Shown here: one piece after another, positions 9,814 to 17,252 of the stretch | Position numbering within the stretch: position 1 is the stretch's first letter | Layout of the letters: every line of letters starts with the position of its first letter | Source: Psychromonas algicola | GTDB lineage: Bacteria; Pseudomonadota; Gammaproteobacteria; Enterobacterales; Psychromonadaceae | Length of the DNA: 64,000 bases | Direction of reading: 5' to 3' | Assembly: GCF_004378355.1 (NCBI RefSeq) | Contig: NZ_SNUB01000011.1 | Span: forward strand, 1 to 64,000 | The notes under the pieces: model-generated | Database searches by the model: none | What the model saw: the letters and a program-made list of their open reading frames with translations, nothing else | What the model was told of the DNA's origin: nothing | Program-made: the position numbers and the translations under genes

Positions 9814-9860
9814 TAACAAAACCTAAATAAATGGTAATACCAATTATTTAGGTTTTGTTA
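9814..9860. promoter_or_regulatory. 47-bp palindrome centred on a PdhR-like operator
   Basis: Positions 9814-9860 form an almost perfect palindrome centred on 9837, with only 9831/9843 unpaired. Its core TGGTAATACCA (9832-9842) matches the PdhR operator half-sites (ATTGGT...ACCAAT). It lies between the divergent chemoreceptor and pdhR genes, about 200 bp from the pdhR start. It may be an extended operator or a cruciform-prone site. Confidence 0.6.
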
Positions 9861-9961
9861 GATTTTACAATAAATACTTTATTCGCCTATTTTAGGTTGA
9901 TTTAGATCATAAAATTCTAGACATGAATTGTTAATTTTGTTAATTTCTATGCGCAATTATT

Positions 9962-9976
9962 AATTGGTAATACCAC
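9962..9976. promoter_or_regulatory. PdhR-box upstream of pdhR
   Basis: AATTGGTAATACCAC matches the known PdhR operator pattern ATTGGTnnnACCAAT in all but the last bases. It sits 64 bp before the pdhR start, a usual place for autoregulation. Its 11-bp core TGGTAATACCA is identical to the core of the palindrome at 9832-9842. Confidence 0.75.
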
Positions 9977-10039
9977 TTTACATTTGTTTCATTTAAAATG
10001 TATGGATAGAGCAGAACGTTTAACGGATTAAAGACTGTC

Positions 10040-10789
10040 ATGACTTACGCAAAAATCAAACAACCTAAGCTTGCTGATGTGATTGAATCACAGATTGAAA
10101 GCATGATTTTAGAGGGGAGTTTAGAGCTGGGTGAAAAGCTATTACCAGAGCGTGAGTTGGCAAAACAGTTTGATGTGTCACGTCCTTCTTTACGAGAAGC
10201 GATTCAACGCTTGGAATCAAAAGGTTTACTAACTCGCCGTCAAGGTGGGGGAACTTACGTAAAAGAAGAATTACGTGAACAATTAACTGACCCTTTATTC
10301 GAATTATTAAACTCTCATCCTGAATCTAAATATGACTTATTAGAGTTTCGTCATGCTATCGAAGGATTCTCTGCTTATTATGCTGCATTACGTGGTACAT
10401 CTGAAGATTTTAAAAAAATTAAAACAAGTTGCGAAGCTATTGATGCCGCGAATAAAACTGGTAACATTGAACTCGAAATTGAATCTGTCGTAGAATTTTA
10501 TTTAGCAGTGATTGAAGCATCCCACAATGTGGTGTTTTTACACCTTGCTCGTGGTATTAAACCGCTACTACAGAAGAATATTTCGGATAACGTTAAGCAA
10601 TTATACTTGTATCCTGAAGTGGCTAAAAAAATACATCTACATCGTTTACAATTGATCGATGCTATTTTGTCAAAACAGCCAATGAAGGCCAAAGAAGCTT
10701 CAGATCAACATCTTAATTATATTGAAGAAACTCGTTTGGTAATGTTACGTGAAGAAAGTGCCTTTACGCGCGATTTAGGGCGCTTTTAA
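10040..10789 (+). CDS. pdhR: Pyruvate dehydrogenase operon repressor PdhR
   Basis: A GntR-family (FadR subfamily) repressor of 249 residues. The winged helix-turn-helix (about residues 8-75) contains LLPERELAKQFDVSRPSLREAIQRLESKGLL, followed by the all-helical FCD effector domain. In E. coli PdhR binds pyruvate and releases the pdhR-aceEF-lpd promoter. Here pdhR lies directly upstream of aceE, and two PdhR-like operators precede it, supporting the same autoregulated circuit. The gap to aceE is 196 bp. Confidence 0.93.
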   Translation: MTYAKIKQPKLADVIESQIESMILEGSLELGEKLLPERELAKQFDVSRPSLREAIQRLESKGLLTRRQGGGTYVKEELREQLTDPLFELLNSHPESKYDLLEFRHAIEGFSAYYAALRGTSEDFKKIKTSCEAIDAANKTGNIELEIESVVEFYLAVIEASHNVVFLHLARGIKPLLQKNISDNVKQLYLYPEVAKKIHLHRLQLIDAILSKQPMKAKEASDQHLNYIEETRLVMLREESAFTRDLGRF

Positions 10790-10848
10790 AAAAACCGTTT
10801 TATAGTATGGCGGGTGCAGTGAATTTACTGTCGAACATACTTAAATAA

Positions 10849-10956
10849 ATAACTATTTAGATTACTTATTGCCGCAATGGCATAACAAACGTGCTGCGAA
10901 GCAGGTAGTGGTTAATTTAAATAGTTATAACAACCATGCTTAACCTTCGGGTTAAG
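10849..10956 (+). ncRNA. Structured 5' leader of aceE
   Basis: ATAACTATTTA (10849-10859) can pair with TAAATAGTTAT (10918-10928) in a perfect 11-bp stem. It encloses short hairpins (TGCC/GGCA at 10870-10882, CTGC/GCAG at 10894-10904). A separate UUCG-capped hairpin, CTTAACC (10939-10945) with GGTTAAG (10950-10956), follows 17 bases before the AAGGA ribosome binding site. This suggests a folded mRNA leader. Function and conservation are unknown. Confidence 0.45.
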
Positions 10957-10985
10957 ATTATCTAGTGATATAGAAGGAAAGTGTC

Positions 10986-13646
10986 ATGACTGACATCCTA
11001 AATGATATTGATGCACAAGAAACTTCGGAATGGATTGATGCATTAACAACCATTCTTGAAGATGAGGGCTCTGAACGCGCTCAATTTATCCTTGAAAAAG
11101 TGATGGAGAAAGCACGTGTAGAAGGTGTTAACATGCCTACAGGCATTAACACTAACTATGTAAATACTATCCCAACAAGCCAGCAACCTGCTTACCCAGG
11201 TGATTTAAAGCTTGAGCAACGTATCCGTTCAATCATTCGCTGGAATGCGATCATGATTGTTATGCGTGCTTCTAAGAAAGATTTAGATCTTGGTGGCCAT
11301 ATGGCTTCATACCAATCTGCTGCTGCATTCTACGAAGTTTGTTTTAACCACTTCTTCCGTGCTTCAAATGAGACTGATGGTGGTGATTTAGTTTATTACC
11401 AAGGTCATATCTCTCCTGGTATTTATGCTCGTGCATTTGTTGAAGGTCGTTTAACGGCTGAACAACTAGATAACTTCCGTCAAGAAGTTGCTGGTAAAGG
11501 TTTACCTTCATACCCACATCCAAAATTATTGCCTGAATTCTGGCAGTTCCCAACAGTATCAATGGGTCTTGGTCCAATTACTTCTATTTACCAAGCACGT
11601 TTCTTAAAATACTTAGCGGGCCGTGGATTAAAAGATACAACAGCACAACGTGTTTACGCTTTCTTAGGTGATGGCGAAATGGATGAGCCAGAATCTCGTG
11701 GTTCTTTATCATTTGCAGCACGTGAAAAACTAGATAACTTATGTTTCCTAGTTAACTGTAACTTACAACGTCTAGATGGTCCTGTTGTTGGTAACGGTAG
11801 CATCATTCAAGAACTAGAAGGCCTATTTACAGGTGCTGGTTGGAATGTTGTTAAAGTTATCTGGGGTGGTAACTGGGATGCATTAATTGCAAAAGATACT
11901 TCAGGTAAATTATTGCAATTAATGGAAGAAACTGTTGATGGTGATTACCAAGCATTTAAATCAAAAGATGGTGCTTACGTACGTGAACATTTCTTTGGTA
12001 AATACCCGGAAACAGCTGCATTAGTAGCTGATATGACTGACGAAGAAATCTTCGCACTGAAACGTGGTGGTCATGATTCATCTAAATTGTATGCTGCATT
12101 TAAAAATGCTGAAGATACAATGGGTAAACCAACAGTAATCCTTGCTAAAACAGTTAAAGGTTACGGCATGGGTGCTGCCGCTGAGGGTAAAAATATTGCT
12201 CACGGCGTGAAGAAAATGAATGAAGAACACATTCAAAGTTTACGTGATCGTTTAGGTTTACAAGATCTAATCAGTAATGATAAAGCAGCTGAATTACCTT
12301 ACTTAACGATTGATGCGGGTACTCCAGAATACGATTACCTACATGCTCGTCGTAAAGAATTACACGGTTACACGCCAAAACGTTTACCAAATTTCACTGA
12401 GAAACTACCTGTTCCTGCATTGGATAAGTTTGCGCCTCTTTTACAAGAGCAAAAACGTGAAATCTCTACAACGATGGCTTACGTTCGTATCTTAAACGTA
12501 TTATTAAAAGATAAAGGTATCGGTAAAAATATCGTTCCAATTATCTGTGATGAAGCACGTACATTTGGTATGGAAGGTCTGTTCCGTCAAGTGGGTATTT
12601 ACAACCCAGATGGTCAAGAATACACACCAGAAGATCGCGGCGTTGTTTCTTACTACAAAGAAGCATCATCAGGTCAAGTATTACAAGAAGGTATCAATGA
12701 GCTAGGCTCTATGGCGTCATGGGTAGCTGCAGCAACATCTTATAGCACCAATGATTTACCAATGATTCCATTCTACATCTACTACTCTATGTTTGGTTTC
12801 CAACGTATCGGTGACATGGCATGGTTAGCAGGTGACCAACAAGCACGTGGTTTCTTATTAGGTGCAACTGCTGGTCGTACTACACTAAATGGTGAAGGTC
12901 TACAGCACGAAGATGGTCACAGCCATATTCAAGCAAATACAATTCCAAACTGTATTTCTTATGACCCTACATTTGCTTACGAGCTAGCGGTTATTGTACA
13001 AGATGGTATTGAGCGCATGTATGGCGACAATCCAGAAAGCGTTTTCTATTACTTAACTGTAATGAATGAAAACTATGCAATGCCTGCAATGCCAGAAGGC
13101 GCTGAAGAAGGCATTCGTAAAGGTATTTACAAACTTCAATCTCATAAAGGTAAAAACAAAGTTCAACTATTGAGCTCTGGTACTATCATGAATGAAGTAC
13201 GTAAAGCTGCTGAGATTCTAAGTGAAGAATACGGTGTAGCATCTGATGTGTTCTCTGTTACTTCATTCAATGAATTAACTCGTGACGGTCAAGATGTTGA
13301 ACGTTACAACATGCTTAACCCTGAAGCAGAGCAAAAAACTGCGTACATTACTGATGTTTTAGGTAATGAACCAACAATTGCTGCGACGGATTACATGAAA
13401 AACTATGCAGAGCAAGTACGTGCATTTATCCCATCTGATACTTACAAAGTATTAGGTACAGACGGCTTTGGTCGTTCAGATAGTCGCGCAAATCTACGTC
13501 ATCATTTTGAAGTAGATGCTAGTTATGTTGTTGTTGCTGCACTAAGCGAACTTGCTAAACGCGGTGATATTAAAACGTCTGTTGTAACTGAAGCGATTGC
13601 TAAGTTTAATATTGACGTTAACAAAACTAACCCTTTATTTGCGTAA
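10986..13646 (+). CDS. aceE: Pyruvate dehydrogenase E1 component (homodimeric)
   Basis: The thiamine diphosphate-dependent decarboxylase of the pyruvate dehydrogenase complex, which transfers acetyl groups to the lipoyl domains of AceF. It has 886 residues, one fewer than E. coli AceE. The TPP-binding motif runs from GDGEMDEPES to NCNLQRLDGP (about residues 228-262). The EGLQHEDGHSH loop near 640 belongs to the family. Good ribosome binding site (AAGGAAAG). It is the second gene of pdhR-aceE-aceF-lpd. Confidence 0.98.
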   Translation: MTDILNDIDAQETSEWIDALTTILEDEGSERAQFILEKVMEKARVEGVNMPTGINTNYVNTIPTSQQPAYPGDLKLEQRIRSIIRWNAIMIVMRASKKDLDLGGHMASYQSAAAFYEVCFNHFFRASNETDGGDLVYYQGHISPGIYARAFVEGRLTAEQLDNFRQEVAGKGLPSYPHPKLLPEFWQFPTVSMGLGPITSIYQARFLKYLAGRGLKDTTAQRVYAFLGDGEMDEPESRGSLSFAAREKLDNLCFLVNCNLQRLDGPVVGNGSIIQELEGLFTGAGWNVVKVIWGGNWDALIAKDTSGKLLQLMEETVDGDYQAFKSKDGAYVREHFFGKYPETAALVADMTDEEIFALKRGGHDSSKLYAAFKNAEDTMGKPTVILAKTVKGYGMGAAAEGKNIAHGVKKMNEEHIQSLRDRLGLQDLISNDKAAELPYLTIDAGTPEYDYLHARRKELHGYTPKRLPNFTEKLPVPALDKFAPLLQEQKREISTTMAYVRILNVLLKDKGIGKNIVPIICDEARTFGMEGLFRQVGIYNPDGQEYTPEDRGVVSYYKEASSGQVLQEGINELGSMASWVAAATSYSTNDLPMIPFYIYYSMFGFQRIGDMAWLAGDQQARGFLLGATAGRTTLNGEGLQHEDGHSHIQANTIPNCISYDPTFAYELAVIVQDGIERMYGDNPESVFYYLTVMNENYAMPAMPEGAEEGIRKGIYKLQSHKGKNKVQLLSSGTIMNEVRKAAEILSEEYGVASDVFSVTSFNELTRDGQDVERYNMLNPEAEQKTAYITDVLGNEPTIAATDYMKNYAEQVRAFIPSDTYKVLGTDGFGRSDSRANLRHHFEVDASYVVVAALSELAKRGDIKTSVVTEAIAKFNIDVNKTNPLFA

Positions 13647-13653
13647 ATCAGTC

Positions 13654-13684
13654 TCGGCATTAGTAAGAACTAATGCCGACTTTT
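13654..13684 (+). terminator. Hairpin between aceE and aceF
   Basis: TCGGCATTAGT (13654-13664) pairs with ACTAATGCCGA (13669-13679) around AAGA, then a short T-tract. It lies inside the operon, 20 bp before the aceF start. A partial terminator or an mRNA-stabilising hairpin is more likely than a full stop. Confidence 0.65.
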
Positions 13685-13703
13685 ATTGATTAGGAAAATT
13701 ATT

Positions 13704-15269
13704 ATGTCTGAATTAAAAGAATTTTTACTACCTGATATTGGTGCTGATGCGGCTGATATTACTGAGATCTTAGTGTCTGTTGGCGATACGATTGCAGAAG
13801 ACCAAGATGTATTAACTATCGAAGGCGATAAAGCTGCGATGGACGTACCTTCATCAGTTGCTGGTGTGGTTAAAGAAATTAAAGTAAATGTTGGTGATAG
13901 CGTAGCTGAAGGCCAACTTATCTTTATCATCGAAGCTGCCGGCTCAGCAGCTGCAGAAGCACCAGCGGCACCAGTTGCAGAAGCTGCTCCTGCAGTAGAA
14001 GCAGCACCTGCTACAGCGACTGCAGTTAAAGAAGTTTGTGTTCCTGATATCGGTGGTGATGAAGTTGAAGTGACTGACATCTTAGTTGCTGTTGGCGATA
14101 CGATTGCTGAAGACCAAGATATTATTACAGTTGAAGGTGATAAAGCGTCAATGGACGTACCAGCTCCATTTGCTGGCGTAGTAAAAGAGATTAAAATTGC
14201 AACGGGAGATAAAGTATCTGAAGGTACTTTAATTCTAATCGTTGAAGCTGAAGGCGCTGCTCCTGCTGCACCAGCTGCTCCTGCAATAGAAGCTCCTAAA
14301 GCCGCTGCACCTGCTCCAGCGCCAGTTGCTGCTCCAGCAAAAGCTGAAGTTGTTGTAAATGGTTCAATTAAAGCATCGCCTTCTGTTCGTCGTATCGCTC
14401 GTGAATTCGATTTAGATTTAAACGTGATTGCTGCTACTGGTCCTAAAGGCCGTACAACAAAAGAAGACGTACAGAAATTTGTTAAAGCACAACTACAAAT
14501 GGCTAAATCTGGTGGTGCTGGCGGCTTAGCTGTTGCAGCTTCGCCTAAAGTTGATTTTGCTAAATTTGGTGAAGTAGAAGTTAAAGAACTTTCTCGTATC
14601 CAAAAAATCTCTGGTCCTGCTCTTCACCGTAACTGGGTAACTATCCCACACGTTACACAATTTGACGAAGCAGATATCACTGAGCTAGAAGCGTTCCGTA
14701 AAGAGCAAAATGCAATTGCTGCTAAACAAGACCTTGGTGTTAAAATTAGCCCATTAGTATTTATGATCAAAGCGGTTGCTAAAGCATTAGAGCAATACCC
14801 TAACTTTAACTCTTCACTTTCTGAAGATGGCCAAAGCTTGATCCTTAAGAAATACTTCAATGTTGGTATCGCTGTTGATACGCCAAACGGCCTAGTTGTA
14901 CCGGTTGTTAAAGACGTATTAAACAAAGGTATTTTTGATATTTGTCGTGAAATTGCTGAGATTTCTAAGAAAGCACGTGCAGGTAAATTAACAGCGAAAG
15001 ATATGCAAGGCGGAAGTATGACAATTTCTAGTCTTGGCGGTATCGGTGGTACACAATTTACACCAATCGTTAATGCTCCTGAAGTTGCTATCTTAGGTGT
15101 GTCTAAATCAGCAATGAAACCACAATGGAATGGTAAAGAGTTTGAGCCACGCTTAATGGTTCCTCTTGCTCTTTCTTACGACCATCGTGTAATTGATGGT
15201 GCTGACGGTGCACGCTTTATCACTGCAATCAACAACTACTTATCTGATTTACGTACGTTGATCTTATAA
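13704..15269 (+). CDS. aceF: Dihydrolipoamide acetyltransferase (E2 of PDH)
   Basis: The core of the pyruvate dehydrogenase complex, 521 residues. Two lipoyl domains are visible, each with a lipoylation Lys in EGDKAxMDVP (Lys43 and Lys147). Ala/Pro-rich linkers separate them. The peripheral subunit-binding domain covers about 224-260, and the catalytic domain ends with [15 protein letters not shown] (His494, Asp498). E. coli AceF has three lipoyl domains; this protein has two, as in many other bacteria. ATG 13704 is preferred over an upstream in-frame codon because AGGAAA sits correctly before it. Confidence 0.97.
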   Translation: MSELKEFLLPDIGADAADITEILVSVGDTIAEDQDVLTIEGDKAAMDVPSSVAGVVKEIKVNVGDSVAEGQLIFIIEAAGSAAAEAPAAPVAEAAPAVEAAPATATAVKEVCVPDIGGDEVEVTDILVAVGDTIAEDQDIITVEGDKASMDVPAPFAGVVKEIKIATGDKVSEGTLILIVEAEGAAPAAPAAPAIEAPKAAAPAPAPVAAPAKAEVVVNGSIKASPSVRRIAREFDLDLNVIAATGPKGRTTKEDVQKFVKAQLQMAKSGGAGGLAVAASPKVDFAKFGEVEVKELSRIQKISGPALHRNWVTIPHVTQFDEADITELEAFRKEQNAIAAKQDLGVKISPLVFMIKAVAKALEQYPNFNSSLSEDGQSLILKKYFNVGIAVDTPNGLVVPVVKDVLNKGIFDICREIAEISKKARAGKLTAKDMQGGSMTISSLGGIGGTQFTPIVNAPEVAILGVSKSAMKPQWNGKEFEPRLMVPLALSYDHRVIDGADGARFITAINNYLSDLRTLIL

Positions 15270-15281
15270 TTTTTGTTAACA

Positions 15282-15310
15282 GGTCGGCATTTGCCGACCA
15301 TTTATTTTGC
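15282..15310 (+). terminator. Hairpin between aceF and lpd
   Basis: GGTCGGC (15282-15288) pairs with GCCGACC (15293-15299), followed by a T-rich tract. The lpd ribosome binding site is 55 bp further on. It could end aceEF transcripts and leave lpd partly on its own promoter. Confidence 0.65.
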
Positions 15311-15373
15311 ATTTATTTAACATTTGCTTAAAATGAACCTTCTATATAAGCGTTCATTTTTATTGAGGTCAAC

Positions 15374-16804
15374 ATGAGTAAAGAAATTAAAGCACAGGTT
15401 GTTGTATTAGGCTCTGGTCCTGCTGGATATTCAGCAGCATTCCGCGCAGCAGATTTAGGTCTAGAAACAGTATTAATTGAAAAATATGAAACGCTTGGTG
15501 GTGTATGTTTAAATGTAGGTTGTATCCCTTCTAAAGCACTACTACATGTATCTAAAGTAATTGAAGAAGCAAAAGCATTATCAGAGCACGGTGTATTATT
15601 TGGTGAACCGTCTACTGATATTGATAAAATTCGTATCTGGAAAGAAAAAGTTGTATCACAGCTAACTGGCGGCCTTCAAGGCATGGCTAAAATGCGTAAA
15701 GTGAAAACGGTAACAGGTTGGGGACGTTTTACTGGTCCAAATACAATCGAAGCAACAGATCGTGACGGTGAAATTACAACGGTTACTTTTGATAATGCGA
15801 TTATCGCTGCAGGCTCTCGCCCAGTTAAACTTCCATTTATTCCACATGATGACCCACGTGTTTGGGATTCAACGGATGCATTAGAACTTAAATCAGTACC
15901 TAAGCGTTTACTTATTTTAGGCGGTGGTATCATCGGTCTAGAAATGGGTACAGTATACAAATCACTAGGTTCAGATGTAGATGTTGTTGAATTTGCTGAT
16001 CAATTAGTGCCTGCTGCCGATAAAGATATCGTGCAAGTTTACACTAAGAAAGTAAAAGACAAATTCAACATTATGCTTGAGACTAAAGTAACTGCTGTTG
16101 AAGCAAAAGACGACGCATTATACGTTGCTTTTGAAGGTAAAAACGCACCTGAAGGTACTAAACCTTACGATGCAGTTTTAGTGGCTGTTGGTCGTGTACC
16201 AAATGGTTTTTCTGTTGATGCAGAAAAAGCAGGCATCTCTGTTACTGAACGTGGTTTCATTGAAGTTGATAAGCAAATGCATACTAACGTACCGCATATT
16301 CACGCTGTTGGTGATATTGTTGGTCAACCTATGCTTGCTCATAAAGGTGTGCATGAAGCGCATGTTGCAGCTGAAGTTATTGCTGGTAAGAAACACTTCT
16401 TTGACCCTAAAACTATCCCATCAATTGCTTACACAGAGCCAGAGATGGCATGGGTTGGTGTAACTGAGAAAGAAGCAAAAGAAAAAGGCCTAAACTACGA
16501 AAAATCAGTATTCCCTTGGGCAGCTTCTGGTCGTGCAATCGCATCTGATTGTTCAGATGGTATGACTAAGCTTATCTTTGATAAAGATACTCACCGTATT
16601 ATTGGTGGCTCTGTTGTGGGTACTAACGCTGGTGAATTACTGGGCGAAATCGGCCTAGCAATTGAAATGGGTTGTGATGCAGAAGATATCGCATTAACTA
16701 TCCATGCTCACCCAACATTGCATGAATCTGTTGGTTTAGCTGCTGAAGTTTACGAAGGTTCTATTACTGACCTTCCAAATGCAAAAGCTGTTAAACGTAA
16801 ATAA
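15374..16804 (+). CDS. lpd: Dihydrolipoyl dehydrogenase (E3)
   Basis: An FAD enzyme that reoxidises dihydrolipoyl groups with NAD for pyruvate and 2-oxoglutarate dehydrogenases. It has 476 residues. An N-terminal FAD fold (VVLGSGPAGYSAA) leads to the redox disulfide Cys45/Cys50 in GGVCLNVGCIPSKA. A central NAD fold (ILGGGIIGLEMG) and the C-terminal interface with the catalytic HAHPTLHE motif follow. GAGG precedes the ATG. It is last in the pdh operon and ends at a strong terminator. Confidence 0.98.
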   Translation: MSKEIKAQVVVLGSGPAGYSAAFRAADLGLETVLIEKYETLGGVCLNVGCIPSKALLHVSKVIEEAKALSEHGVLFGEPSTDIDKIRIWKEKVVSQLTGGLQGMAKMRKVKTVTGWGRFTGPNTIEATDRDGEITTVTFDNAIIAAGSRPVKLPFIPHDDPRVWDSTDALELKSVPKRLLILGGGIIGLEMGTVYKSLGSDVDVVEFADQLVPAADKDIVQVYTKKVKDKFNIMLETKVTAVEAKDDALYVAFEGKNAPEGTKPYDAVLVAVGRVPNGFSVDAEKAGISVTERGFIEVDKQMHTNVPHIHAVGDIVGQPMLAHKGVHEAHVAAEVIAGKKHFFDPKTIPSIAYTEPEMAWVGVTEKEAKEKGLNYEKSVFPWAASGRAIASDCSDGMTKLIFDKDTHRIIGGSVVGTNAGELLGEIGLAIEMGCDAEDIALTIHAHPTLHESVGLAAEVYEGSITDLPNAKAVKRK

Positions 16805-16827
16805 TAAACGTTTTTCACACTGCATAT

Positions 16828-16865
16828 AAAAAAGCTTGTTACTGTTAAGGTAACAAGCTTTTTTT
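16828..16865 (+). terminator. Terminator after lpd
   Basis: AAAAAAGCTTGTTAC pairs with GTAACAAGCTTTTTT around a short loop, ending in a T-run at 16865. Confidence 0.93.
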
Positions 16866-16953
16866 ATACCTGAAATTTAGTAAAGACTGTTATTTACCTG
16901 CCGCTAAGACCGCCATTTTCTTCATTCTATGAATGTTTTAAAACTTTTAGGTG

Positions 16954-17048
16954 TAATACCATTCCTTAGCTATTGCGATTGAGTGCAGCGTAGAAAAACA
17001 CGTTTTTAACGAGTAAGAATGTTCAAGTTATTAAGCTGAATGGTTTTA
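16954..17048. repeat. Possible MITE-like imperfect inverted repeat
   Basis: The otherwise empty 16866-17135 stretch holds a 95-bp segment. It starts TAATACCATTC (16954-16964) and ends GAATGGTTTTA (17038-17048), so its ends are near-complementary. It resembles a small non-coding mobile repeat, but only one copy was noticed in this window. Confidence 0.3.
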
Positions 17049-17135
17049 AATTGGTTTATTTGTAGATAGTTTGGTGTCAGGTAAGAGTTTAAAACAGAAG
17101 GGGGGTTGACGATTTTTAATCACTTAATTTTAAAC

Positions 17136-17198
17136 GAAAAAAAGGTTATCAGTTTCAGGTATTAGTAAAAGTGCTTACTATGCTGAAAATGATAACCT
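17136..17198 (-). terminator. Terminator of acnB (minus strand)
   Basis: AGGTTATCAGTTTCAG (17143-17158) pairs with CTGAAAATGATAACCT (17183-17198) with one mismatch. An inner TAGTAA/TTACTA stem extends it. The A-run just left of it (17137-17143) gives the U-tract when read on the minus strand, as expected downstream of acnB. Confidence 0.85.
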
Positions 17199-17252
17199 CA
17201 TATTTGAGAAGCTATGTTTATAGACTAATAAACCGTATTAGCCTATAAATGT

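Noticed and set aside
10849-10928. tRNA-like molecule
   Set aside because: An 11-bp closing stem is present, but the inner arms are only 4 bp and no anticodon or T-arm consensus can be placed.
12310-12495. Short plus-strand frame inside aceE
   Set aside because: A shadow of the aceE reading frame with no ribosome binding site and no recognisable protein.
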